Of a stretch of 64,000 nucleotides of DNA, positions 52,377-60,259 are shown in pieces. A model generated the notes under the pieces. The model was not told the DNA's origin, did not search any database, and saw only the letters and a program-made list of their open reading frames with translations. How positions within the stretch are numbered: position 1 is the first letter of the stretch; each line of letters begins with the position of its first letter. The stretch comes from Synechococcus sp. 1G10. Lineage in GTDB: Bacteria; Cyanobacteriota; Cyanobacteriia; PCC-6307; Cyanobiaceae. Location: NCBI RefSeq assembly GCF_002252625.1, contig NZ_NQKW01000003.1, positions 62,001-126,000 of the forward strand, read 5' to 3'. The position numbers were made by a program, and so were the translations under genes.

Positions 52377-53000
52377 TCAGGGTGCAGCAGGCAGGGCTGC
52401 TGGCTTGGCAGCTGGTTTCGCAGCGCCGGGCTGGGACGGGGCTTCGCTGGCGGGGTTGGCCAGCGGCCGGGCATTGGCGCAGAGGTTGGCCACCATCTGG
52501 TCCTCGCCTCCTATGGCAGCTGATTCGCTCAGGCTCAACGGCAGCCGCCACGACTCCCACTGGGCATCGGCGACCTGTCGGCTGATGCGCAGGCTGGGGC
52601 AGAAGACCGCCACATTCCCCGTGATCGGTGGGTCTCCGCAGCGAAAGTTGGTGGTGCGAACCCCTTTTGCGCTCAAGCGCCAGGCGGTCCAGTCGTACTG
52701 GCAGGCCCCGAAGCTGCGCCAACGGGGGGCCTTCAGCCTGCGGATCTTCTCCAGCAGCTCCCTTTCCCTCGCGGTCGGTGCATCAGCTGGCTCAGGAGCG
52801 GCCTCCACCGCCGGCGTGGCCACAGCTGGAGCTGGTGTCTCCCCTGACTCTGCTTCTGGTGGAGCCTCTTGCTGAGCCAGGGCATGACCACTGGCCAGGT
52901 CAGGGAGAGTCAGCAGCACCAAAAGCACGGCACCGATCCAGGAGGCCGCCCTGAGAGGGTGCAGCGACAACGAAAACCTGCTGGATGCTGAGAGTTTCAT
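52377..53000 (-). CDS. Hypothetical exported protein (207 aa)
   Basis: ATG 53000 gives an Arg/Ser-rich start and a hydrophobic segment (AASWIGAVLLVLLTLPDLASG), then an Ala/Pro/Glu linker, a middle domain with WRSFGACQYDWTAWRLSAKG, VRTTNFRCGDPP and VAVFCPSLRISRQ, and a low-complexity Ala/Pro tail. Four Cys may form disulfides in the periplasm. No family is recognised; a cyanobacterial-specific periplasmic protein is likely. Confidence 0.72.
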   Translation of the reverse strand: MKLSASSRFSLSLHPLRAASWIGAVLLVLLTLPDLASGHALAQQEAPPEAESGETPAPAVATPAVEAAPEPADAPTARERELLEKIRRLKAPRWRSFGACQYDWTAWRLSAKGVRTTNFRCGDPPITGNVAVFCPSLRISRQVADAQWESWRLPLSLSESAAIGGEDQMVANLCANARPLANPASEAPSQPGAAKPAAKPAALPAAP

Positions 53001-53075
53001 CCGTCGAGGGCTGAGGTCGCATCCGTCAGCCTGTAGCAGGTCGGGCAAACTGACAAGCAGGCTGTTTGACGCGGC

Positions 53076-53315
53076 CTATTTAGGGGCTTTCTTCTGCATA
53101 TGCTCACGCCGCAGCAATGTAAAGAGATAATCAGGAGCCTTGTACATGCTCGGCAGGCAATTGTGGAGCGTCTCCAGGCGACTCCAGCAAACTGTCCGTT
53201 GAATTTCCTGAGAAGTTCTCTCCTCCATGATCAACATTTTCATGGCTTTGCAATAGAGGTGGTAGTTCGCCTCAAGCTCGCCGACCGTCAGGGAGGCTGC
53301 TTCAGTCATGGCCAT
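53076..53315 (-). CDS. DUF3136-like small protein, second paralogue
   Basis: A 79-aa protein: SLTVGELEANYHLYCKAMKMLIMEERTSQEIQRTVCWSRLETLHNCLPSMYKAPDYLF. It pairs with the protein at 45829-46062 (GELEA, T-x-CW, LHxxLP, YxAPxxL). Basic C-terminus QKKAPK. First and third codons are both ATG. It is monocistronic in the window. Function unknown. Confidence 0.8.
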   Translation of the reverse strand: MAMTEAASLTVGELEANYHLYCKAMKMLIMEERTSQEIQRTVCWSRLETLHNCLPSMYKAPDYLFTLLRREHMQKKAPK

Positions 53316-53669
53316 TGAGAACCGGTTTTTCAGGGGGATTGGATCGCCTGGATCCTGGACGGGACACTGGGTCGATCAGAGCATCCGTGGGCCGAGATCG
53401 ATCCGGCATTCAGGAGCTCACGGATGCAGACCACTCTAAACCTCGGCTGGGGCTTTTCGTTCACCGGCATCTCACACTTCGCCCGTCATGCCCCCATAGG
53501 AAGCCTTACAGCGACAGTTCTGTAACTAGGCGTTGGCGGCACAAGCAACCAATGGTTGAAAGATATCGTCACCGGATTTAGCCACAATCCACTCCATTCA
53601 TGAGGGGAAATACCTAGAGATGCGGTGTTCCAGCTCCTTCGCCAGACTTGAAAGCCCGGTCAGCACAGC
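53316..53669. other. Intergenic region, no gene supported
   Basis: About 350 bp between the DUF3136 gene and PCD. Frames here are open but show no family resemblance; a 33-codon ORF at 53423 has no ribosome site and is rejected. Promoters of both divergent genes should lie here. Confidence 0.5.
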
Positions 53670-54077
53670 ATGCAAATTGGCGATGAGCGCTTCGTGCCTT
53701 GCCGCGATGGCGCCCCCACTCTCACCAGCGAGGAGCTGGAGAACCTCCTGCCCAGCCTGAGCGGTTGGCGGGTGGTTGACCACCACCATCTCCACAAGGT
53801 CTGGTCGTTTCCCGATTTTCAATCGGCACTCGACTGGCTCAACCGGGCCGGGGCGGTCTGTGAGGCGGCAGGGCACCACGCCGATTTCTGCCTGGGCTGG
53901 GGCCGCGTTGAGGCTGCGATCCGCACTCACGATGTGGATGGCATCACGCGAGCGGATGCGGATCTGGCCGCCAAGCTCGATACCATTGGCAAAAAGCAGC
54001 CCAACCCCTACGGGGGCTATGCCGCCTCCTCGCCGGGTTCGGGCTCTGGGTCGGAAACCTTGAGCTCAATGATGTAG
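53670..54077 (+). CDS. 4a-hydroxytetrahydrobiopterin dehydratase (PCD/DCoH family)
   Basis: A 135-aa protein with the PCD core: LSGWRVVDHHHLHKVWSFPDFQSALDWLNR, AAGHHADFCLGWGRVEAAIRTHDVDGITRADADLAAKLD. The usual HHPxW is here HHADF, so the key second Pro and Trp are not conserved. The C-terminus has a 20-residue Ser/Gly extension. Its last 61 bp overlap the convergent transglutaminase gene. Confidence 0.88.
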   Translation: MQIGDERFVPCRDGAPTLTSEELENLLPSLSGWRVVDHHHLHKVWSFPDFQSALDWLNRAGAVCEAAGHHADFCLGWGRVEAAIRTHDVDGITRADADLAAKLDTIGKKQPNPYGGYAASSPGSGSGSETLSSMM

Positions 54078-54913
54078 CTGAGCTGGGAGCCAACGTCGGT
54101 GCCCCGGTAGGTGCCGGTGGTGGGAGCGGCCATCAGGTGGTCGTGTGAAGCCGCCAGAGCCACGTGGCCATCGGCCACCGCCAGCCCAAGGCTGGGGTCG
54201 TAGCCGCGCCAGCCACCGCCTGGCAGGTACACCTCGGCCCAGGCGTGGAGTTCATGCTCGCTCACCTCCGGCGGGTGATGCATGGAGTAGCCGCTCACAA
54301 ACCGTGCTGCCAGACCCTGGCTGCGGCAGGCCATCACGTAGAGCATGGCGGTGTCGCGGCAGGCTCCGCAGCGGCTTGAAAGCGTGTCCTCCGGGCTGAA
54401 TGGCTCACCATCCAGGCGGCCGATGTGGTGAAAGCCGTGGTGAATTTCGTCAGCCAGCCGCATCAGAAAGTCCGGGGTGGAATGCTCCACCTCAGCGGCG
54501 ATCCCCGCCGCCCAGGCACCTACGGGAGTGGAGTCAGGTTCGCTGACCCCTGACGTGGTGGAGAGGCTGGGAGCCAGGGAGGCCGCTTCAGCGGCGGGGT
54601 AGGAGGCCGGCAGTCGTTGGGCCGGGGGGTGGGTAAGGATCCAGTCGAAGGGATTGCAACGCAGGGTCTCCACCACCGAGAGCACCTGAAGCTGCAGATG
54701 CTCTCGCTTGTCGCTGAACCAGAGCACCCGCGCGTCGGTGCCATCGGGTTCCAGGATCAGGCTGTGACCTGCAGGAGCCTCCGTCACGGTCAGTTCATGG
54801 GAGATCAATCGCTGGGTCACGTCCTGGCGTGGACTGAGCCGCACGATCATCGGCTCGAGAAAAACCGGCCGCTCATAGCTGAACCGGATGGAATGTCGTA
54901 TCTCGAACAGCAT
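54017..54913 (-). CDS. Transglutaminase-like cysteine protease-fold protein
   Basis: A 298-aa protein with the N-terminal BTLCP-type region (IRHSIRFSYERPVFLEPMIVRLSPR) and a catalytic core GACRDTAML (Cys at about 185), HAWAEVYLPG (His at about 223) and YDPSLG (Asp). The Cys-His-Asp triad is complete. Role in protein or peptide processing is likely but undefined. Convergent with PCD. Confidence 0.88.
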   Translation of the reverse strand: MLFEIRHSIRFSYERPVFLEPMIVRLSPRQDVTQRLISHELTVTEAPAGHSLILEPDGTDARVLWFSDKREHLQLQVLSVVETLRCNPFDWILTHPPAQRLPASYPAAEAASLAPSLSTTSGVSEPDSTPVGAWAAGIAAEVEHSTPDFLMRLADEIHHGFHHIGRLDGEPFSPEDTLSSRCGACRDTAMLYVMACRSQGLAARFVSGYSMHHPPEVSEHELHAWAEVYLPGGGWRGYDPSLGLAVADGHVALAASHDHLMAAPTTGTYRGTDVGSQLSYIIELKVSDPEPEPGEEAA

Positions 54914-55391
54914 GCCGATGGTTGCTTGGGCTGAAGGATTCCTCGCCTCGGTGACCGGTGTCAGTCGGAGGCGGGGGAGTGCTGACCGGATCAGCGCCGG
55001 CCGAATAAGTCCTCCCAGCTGGGAGGAGATTGGTGCTGGGTGCCTGCTGACTTGAGGTTCTTACGTTTGGCGCTGGCCTGGTTCAGGCCATGGCTGGAGG
55101 CATGCCTGATGGAGCATCCGGCGGAAGACAGTCCCGCTGGGAAAAGGTTGATGGTCATGGAGAAACAAGTGTGATCTGGTCATGGTTTCGGCACCGGTCG
55201 CTACCCGCAGGTCCTGATCGGACCGTCGTTGCGGATGGCTCTTGGAACCTGATGGCTGCCCCGGGAAGCAAAAGGGCTGGCGCGTTGCTGGGTCAGACTC
55301 TGTGCGAACTGCGCGGCTCGCCGGCTTCAGCCTGACTCAGACATCATAACCCCATGAAGCGGTCAACCGGTTGAGCGCCTGCACGCGGTCG
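54914..55391. other. Intergenic region with an 18-bp palindrome, no gene supported
   Basis: About 480 bp. A frame at 55090-55335 is open (81 codons) but resembles no family. The one marked structure is a perfect palindrome TCCTCCCAGCTGGGAGGA at 55010-55027. No terminator T-run adjoins it. Confidence 0.5.
55010..55027. repeat. 18-bp perfect palindrome
   Basis: TCCTCCCAGCTGGGAGGA is fully self-complementary. It lies in the gene-poor stretch between the transglutaminase-like gene and the GGDEF gene and could be a protein-binding site. Confidence 0.7.
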
Positions 55392-56402
55392 TTAATTCAG
55401 CAAGGAGACGATCTGGTCTCGGCCGTTGGTCTTGGCCAGCTCCAGGGCTCGCTCGGCCCGCTGCACCAGGTCGCCGAAGCTTGTGTCGTCGTGGGCGAGG
55501 GCTGACACTCCGCCGCTGATGCTCAGGTGGTAGCCGGAGCGGGAGAACACACCGCCCATCCTGCTGACAGCGTCGCGAATCCGCTCGGCAAGCTGCAGGG
55601 CCGCCTCGCTGTCCTGGCCGATCAGCAGGATCACGAATTCCTCATCACCAAGGCGGGCGATGAAATCCTGCTCACGCAGAAAACCCTTGCAAAGGTGACT
55701 GAAATCGAGCAACACCTGGTCGCCGGCAGGATGTCCCCAGCGGTTGTTGATCTGGCGAAAGTTATCAATGTCGAGGCAGATCAGGGCCATGGGATCAGCG
55801 GCGCTGCGGGCCTGCTCCATCTCCCGCTTCCCAACGCTGAACAGGGCGCCGCGATTGGAGAGCCCCGTCACGGGACAGAGGCTGGAATCGTGGCGCCATT
55901 CGATTTCGCGCATCACCACGTCGGCCAGCATTCGCAACTGCTGCTGCTGCTCGGTGCTGAACTCCCTTGGTTTCTGATCGATCACGCAGAGCGTGCCCAG
56001 GTTGTGGCCTTCTTTGGTACGCAGGGGGGCCCCGGCGTAGAAGCGGATGCCAGGCGGGGAGAGCACAAGGGGGTTACTGCTGAAGCGGTCGTCCTGGAGG
56101 GCATCGGGCACAACCATCACCTCATTGCCGGCAATGGTGTGCGCGCAGAAAGCCACTTCCCGCGGGGTCTCGCTCACCTCAAGCCCTTCGCGGGAGAGGA
56201 ACCACTGCCGGTCGTGATCCACCAGGGAGATCAGAGCGATGGGCATGTCGAAGATGGCGCTCGCCAGTTTGACGATCCGATCGAAGTGGTGATCGCCGTC
56301 ATGATCAAGCAATTGATGGCGTTGCAGTTCCCGCAGGCGCAGGCCCTCATCGGCTGGAACCGGGTAGGAGCGGGCCAACCCATCGCTTGTTGTCTGGTTC
56401 AC
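55392..56402 (-). CDS. GAF-GGDEF domain protein
   Basis: A 336-aa protein from GTG 56402 (MNQTTSDGL). Residues about 35-165 form a GAF domain (FDRIVKLASAIFDMPIALISLVDHDRQWF, EVAFCAHTIAG, LGTLCVID). Residues about 180-336 are a GGDEF domain: ALICLDIDNFRQINNRWGHPAGDQVL and RLGDEEF, where the GGDEF tetrad reads GDEEF, so cyclase activity is doubtful. The open frame runs to 56759, but those upstream residues are a sugar-dehydrogenase relic. Confidence 0.88.
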   Translation of the reverse strand: MNQTTSDGLARSYPVPADEGLRLRELQRHQLLDHDGDHHFDRIVKLASAIFDMPIALISLVDHDRQWFLSREGLEVSETPREVAFCAHTIAGNEVMVVPDALQDDRFSSNPLVLSPPGIRFYAGAPLRTKEGHNLGTLCVIDQKPREFSTEQQQQLRMLADVVMREIEWRHDSSLCPVTGLSNRGALFSVGKREMEQARSAADPMALICLDIDNFRQINNRWGHPAGDQVLLDFSHLCKGFLREQDFIARLGDEEFVILLIGQDSEAALQLAERIRDAVSRMGGVFSRSGYHLSISGGVSALAHDDTSFGDLVQRAERALELAKTNGRDQIVSLLN

Positions 56403-56498
56403 GTCGTCTGCCGCAGCCCTGGTTTCAATGTAGGCAGAGCCGATCCGCAGGGTTGCACAGGGGCCACCAGGGGTACGGCTCCAGGGTGAGCTGCTGGA

Positions 56499-56873
56499 TC
56501 CGGCTTGCTCAAGCCGGATCAGGGCTCCATCGCCGGGCCCGTCGGTGAGCACGTGCAGTTGGCCGTCGGGACCTTCACGCACATCCCTCACCCGATCCCC
56601 CACCGGCAGGCTGCTCTGGCTCAGCACCTCCTCGGACGGGCTGAGTTGGTTGCTGGCAAAGCGAGGATGCATTGCCACATCCAGCAGGCCTCCCTTACCC
56701 AGAGCCAGTACAGGCGGAAGTTCGGCGATTGGCTTTGGATCGAGCACTCCCTGGCGCACCAGGCGCAGCCGCCCAGGCCGTTCGGTGATCAGCAGGTCGC
56801 CAGTGGGCAGCCCGGGGCGACACCCAGGACCAACACGGCCAGCAGCAGCAGCTTCGTTAAGATCGCTTCAGGC
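56499..56873 (-). pseudogene. Relic of a PQQ-dependent sugar dehydrogenase, in frame with the GGDEF gene
   Basis: Minus-strand pieces match glucose/sorbosone dehydrogenases: a signal-like LTKLLLLAVLVLGVAPGC (about 56863-56807), then in another frame PTGDLLITERPGRLRLVRQGVLDP, LDVAMHPRFASNQL and finally GDRVRDVREGPDGQLHVLTDGPGDGALIRLE. The middle (some 250 residues of the family) is missing, and the signal is in a different frame. So at least two deletions have removed most of the gene, and the tail reads through into the GGDEF frame. Confidence 0.82.
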
Positions 56874-56903
56874 CATTGCGTGGGCTTGAGGTCAGTCACT
56901 GGC

Positions 56904-57536
56904 ATGGCCCAGGCGATTCCGATCACGGCAGCGATTCTGATTCTGTTCGTCCTGGCCCATGGGCTGGGCACATCCCTGGCTCTCCTGGATCCAGCTGGCT
57001 TCGAGCGCTATGCAACGGCCCTGCATCACGCCGCCTGGCTGCTGCCCCTGGAGCTCACCCTGGCCCTGGCGGGCCTGGTCCACCTGGCCCTCACCCTCCA
57101 GCGGGTGATCACCAACCGCCGAGCCCGGGGGGTGGTGCCTTACGGCCAGTGGCGTAGCCGGCGTCTTCAACCTCTGATGGCCCTGGCTGGCCGGAGCGCC
57201 CCGTTCAGCGGTGCACTGCTGCTGCTGTTCCTGGCAGTGCACCTGGGTCAGCTGCGCTGGCACAGGCCAGGCGATGGCCTGGAGCTGCAAGCCGTTCTGC
57301 TGGCGCTGGCCTCTCCCTGGGCCCTGGGGCTCTACGTCCTGGCGGGAGTGGCCCTTGGCATTCATCTGCTTCACGGCGCCGAAAGCCTGTTCCGCTCTCT
57401 GGGCTGGGTAGATGAGACCAACGCCACAGGGCTGCGCCTGGCCAGCCGTGCCCTGGCGGCCCTGATCGGCGCTGGCTTCGCCCTGCTGCCGCTGGCACTG
57501 CGGGTCACAGGCGCTCTGGCAGGGGGTGGGTTCTGA
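56904..57536 (+). CDS. sdhC: Succinate dehydrogenase/fumarate reductase cytochrome b subunit
   Basis: A 210-aa protein with five membrane helices and several conserved His (LAHGLG, LHHAAWLLPLEL, VHLGQLRWHRPG, IHLLHGAE), which fits the five-helix dihaem type of the Bacillus/epsilon-proteobacterial succinate:quinone reductases. It overlaps sdhA by 1 bp. It anchors the dehydrogenase and passes electrons to quinone. Confidence 0.85.
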   Translation: MAQAIPITAAILILFVLAHGLGTSLALLDPAGFERYATALHHAAWLLPLELTLALAGLVHLALTLQRVITNRRARGVVPYGQWRSRRLQPLMALAGRSAPFSGALLLLFLAVHLGQLRWHRPGDGLELQAVLLALASPWALGLYVLAGVALGIHLLHGAESLFRSLGWVDETNATGLRLASRALAALIGAGFALLPLALRVTGALAGGGF

Positions 57537-59446
57537 TGCGTCTCGATCCCCAGCTGCCGCAGGGCCCGGTGGCTGATGCCTGGAGCCGGTGCCGTCAGGA
57601 TTTGTCGCTGATTGCGCCGGCGAATCGGCGCCATTTCAGGGTGCTGGTGGTGGGCAGTGGCCTGGCGGGCGCATCCGCCGCCGCCAGCCTGGCTGAGCAG
57701 GGCTATCAGGTGAGGCTGATCACCTACCACGACAGCCCCAGAAGGGCCCATTCGGTGGCGGCCCAGGGGGGCATCAACGCTGCCCGCAACTATCAGAACG
57801 ACGGCGACAGCGTCGAGCGGCTGTTCCGCGACACCGTAACGGGCGGTGATTTCAGGGCGCGCGAGGCCGGCTGTCACCGACTGGCTGAGATCAGCGGTTC
57901 GATCATTGATCAGTGCGTGGCCCTGGGGGTGCCCTTCGCCCGTGAATACGGCGGAACCCTCTCCAACCGCAGCTTCGGTGGCTCCCAGGTGAGCCGCACC
58001 TTCTACGCCCGCGGTCAGACGGGCCAGCAGCTGCTCTACGCCGTGGTCCAGGCCCTGCTGCGGCAGGTGGAGGCTGGCCGGGTGGAGCTCTGCCCCCAGC
58101 GGGATCTGCTCGATCTGATCACCCTCGAGGGCGTGGCCCGCGGCGCCATCTGCCGCCACCGGCTCAGCGGTGCCCTCGAGACCCACACGGCCCATGCGGT
58201 GCTGCTGGCCAGCGGCGGCTACAGCAACGTGTTTCACCGCTCCACCAACGCAGTGCGCTCCAACGCCAGCGCCCTCTGGCGCTCCCATCGCCGCGGCGCC
58301 CTGATGGCGAACCCCTGTTTCACCCAGATTCACCCCACCTGCATTCCCAGCGGCGATCCCGACCAGAGCAAGCTCACCTTGATGAGCGAAAGCCTGCGCA
58401 ACGACGGGAGGGTCTGGCTGCCGCGGCAGCCGGGGGATCAGCGACGGCCTGATCAGGTACCGGAGGCTGAGCGGGATTACTTCCTCGAGCGGCTTTACCC
58501 CAGCTACGGGAACATGGTTCCCCGGGATGTGGCCTCCAGGCGCGCCCGCGAGCTCTGCGGGGCCGGCCATGGGGTGGGGCCGGCCGGCCGCTCGATCTAT
58601 CTGGATTTCAACGAGGCGATCGAGCGCCAGGGACGCGCCGTGATTGAAGCCCGCTACGGCAACCTTTTCTCTATGTACGAGCGCATCACCGGAGCCGACC
58701 CCTACCGGGAGCCGATGCGCATTTATCCAGCTCCTCACTACACGATGGGCGGCCTGTGGGTGGACTACCACCTGATGAGCACGATCCCGGGCCTGTTCGT
58801 GCTGGGGGAGGCGAACTTCTCCGAGCACGGCGCCAACCGGCTCGGTGCCAGCGCCCTGATGCAGGGTCTGGCCGATGGCTTGTTCATTGCCCCAGCCACC
58901 GTGCCGGCCTGGCTGGCCGAGCATCAGCACCCCGTGATCGACCCCGAACACCCCGCCTGCCGCGCGGCCTTGGAGAGCGTGCGGCAGCGCATCATCCGAC
59001 TGCGATCAACCGGTGGCAGCCAACCGGCGGAGGGGCTGCGGCGTCGACTGGGGGCCCTGCTGATCGAGAGCTGCGGCATCAGCCGCTCGGCCGCTGGTCT
59101 GCGCTCGGGGCTGGCGGAGGTGGCAGCTCTGCAGGCAAGCTTCGATCAGGACCTGCTGCTCCCCGATCCCGGCACACCCCTGGATCCAGAACTGGAGAAG
59201 GCCCTGCAGCTGGAGGATTACCTCGAGCTGGCTGACCTGATGCTGCGTGATGCCCTGGCGCGAGAGGAGTCGTGCGGGGCCCATTTCCGTGAGGAGCACC
59301 AGAGCGAGAGCGGCGAGGCCTTGCGTCGCGATGCGGAGTTCAGCCACATCGCGGCCTGGGAATGGCGGGCTGATGGACCACCGATCCGCCATCAGGAACC
59401 GCTGCACTTCAGCCTGATCAGCCCCACGGCTCGCAGTTACCGATGA
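57536..59446 (+). CDS. sdhA: Succinate dehydrogenase/fumarate reductase flavoprotein subunit
   Basis: A 636-aa flavoprotein with the dinucleotide motif VVGSGLAGASAAASLA (about 40-55), RAHSVAAQGGINAARNYQND holding the FAD-linked His, HPTCIPSG, and the C-terminal APHYTMGGLWVDYH and GEANFSEHGANRLGASALMQG substrate segments. It oxidises succinate (or reduces fumarate). Overlaps sdhC by 1 bp and sdhB by 4 bp. Confidence 0.93.
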   Translation: MRLDPQLPQGPVADAWSRCRQDLSLIAPANRRHFRVLVVGSGLAGASAAASLAEQGYQVRLITYHDSPRRAHSVAAQGGINAARNYQNDGDSVERLFRDTVTGGDFRAREAGCHRLAEISGSIIDQCVALGVPFAREYGGTLSNRSFGGSQVSRTFYARGQTGQQLLYAVVQALLRQVEAGRVELCPQRDLLDLITLEGVARGAICRHRLSGALETHTAHAVLLASGGYSNVFHRSTNAVRSNASALWRSHRRGALMANPCFTQIHPTCIPSGDPDQSKLTLMSESLRNDGRVWLPRQPGDQRRPDQVPEAERDYFLERLYPSYGNMVPRDVASRRARELCGAGHGVGPAGRSIYLDFNEAIERQGRAVIEARYGNLFSMYERITGADPYREPMRIYPAPHYTMGGLWVDYHLMSTIPGLFVLGEANFSEHGANRLGASALMQGLADGLFIAPATVPAWLAEHQHPVIDPEHPACRAALESVRQRIIRLRSTGGSQPAEGLRRRLGALLIESCGISRSAAGLRSGLAEVAALQASFDQDLLLPDPGTPLDPELEKALQLEDYLELADLMLRDALAREESCGAHFREEHQSESGEALRRDAEFSHIAAWEWRADGPPIRHQEPLHFSLISPTARSYR

Positions 59447-60189
59447 GCGGCCCTTCCAGCCTCAGCCTCACCCTTCGCATCTGGCGTCAGCGCCAGGACG
59501 AGCCGACGGGGCGCTTCCTCGACCATCACCTCACGGACCTGAGTCCGGATCTCTCCCTGCTGGAGGCCCTTGATCGCCTCAACCAGCAGCTGCTGCTGGA
59601 GGGCGAGCGGCCGGTGCACTTCGATCACGACTGCCGTGAGGGCATCTGCGGGTCCTGCGGATTCATGATCAACGGCCAGGCCCACGGGCCCCGGAGCGGC
59701 ACGACCGTTTGCCAGCTCTACCTGCGCGACTTCAGCGATGGCCAGGTTCTCACTCTCGAGCCGTGGCGTGCCCGGGCCTTCCCCCTGATCCAGGATCTGG
59801 CGGTCGATCGCTCCTCCCTCGATCGGCTGCTGATGGCCGGGGGCTATGTGTCGGTGAACATCGGCAGCGCCCCTGAGGCCAATGCCCTGCCGGTCGGCCT
59901 GGATGTGGCCGCCCAGGCCTTCGAGGCAGCCAGCTGCATCGGCTGTGGGGCCTGCGTGGCAGCCTGCCCCAATGCGTCGGCCAGCCTGTTCGTGGCGGCC
60001 AAGCTGGCCCATCTCGAGCTCCTGCCCCAGGGCCAGCCGGAAGCTCCCCGGCGCTCCAGACAGATGCGCCAACGCATGGAGACGGAGGGCTTCGGAGCCT
60101 GCGGCAACCAGCTGGAGTGCTCGGCGGTCTGCCCGAAGGAGATTCCCTCCAGCCTGATCAGCCGCATGAACCGCCAGGCCAGCGATTGA
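59443..60189 (+). CDS. sdhB: Succinate dehydrogenase/fumarate reductase iron-sulfur subunit
   Basis: A 248-aa protein with the plant-type [2Fe-2S] site CREGICGSCGFMING followed by a fourth Cys (TTVCQLY), a [4Fe-4S] site CIGCGACVAACP and a [3Fe-4S] site with Cys spacing C-x5-C-x3-CP in ACGNQLECSAVCPKEI. It transfers electrons from FAD to the quinone site. It ends the sdhCAB operon (C-A-B order). Confidence 0.93.
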   Translation: MSGPSSLSLTLRIWRQRQDEPTGRFLDHHLTDLSPDLSLLEALDRLNQQLLLEGERPVHFDHDCREGICGSCGFMINGQAHGPRSGTTVCQLYLRDFSDGQVLTLEPWRARAFPLIQDLAVDRSSLDRLLMAGGYVSVNIGSAPEANALPVGLDVAAQAFEAASCIGCGACVAACPNASASLFVAAKLAHLELLPQGQPEAPRRSRQMRQRMETEGFGACGNQLECSAVCPKEIPSSLISRMNRQASD

Positions 60190-60259
60190 GAAACCAGGGG
60201 GGTGACTGCACTCTCCGGCCGGGTATGTGGGTACGTTCAGGTGGGCCTGATCGCCCCGC

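Noticed and set aside
53423-53524. 33-codon ORF in the gap before PCD
   Set aside because: It has no ribosome site or membrane segment and resembles no small cyanobacterial protein.
53315-53581. 88-codon ORF upstream of PCD
   Set aside because: Begins within the DUF3136 gene region on the other strand and has a basic, unstructured sequence without known motif.
55090-55335. 81-codon ORF in the gap before the GGDEF gene
   Set aside because: Composition is ordinary and no family is recognised; open frames of this length are common by chance in this GC-rich DNA.
56403-56759. Longer GGDEF protein with a novel N-terminal domain
   Set aside because: The residues match deleted sugar dehydrogenase pieces, so it is a relic rather than a domain.
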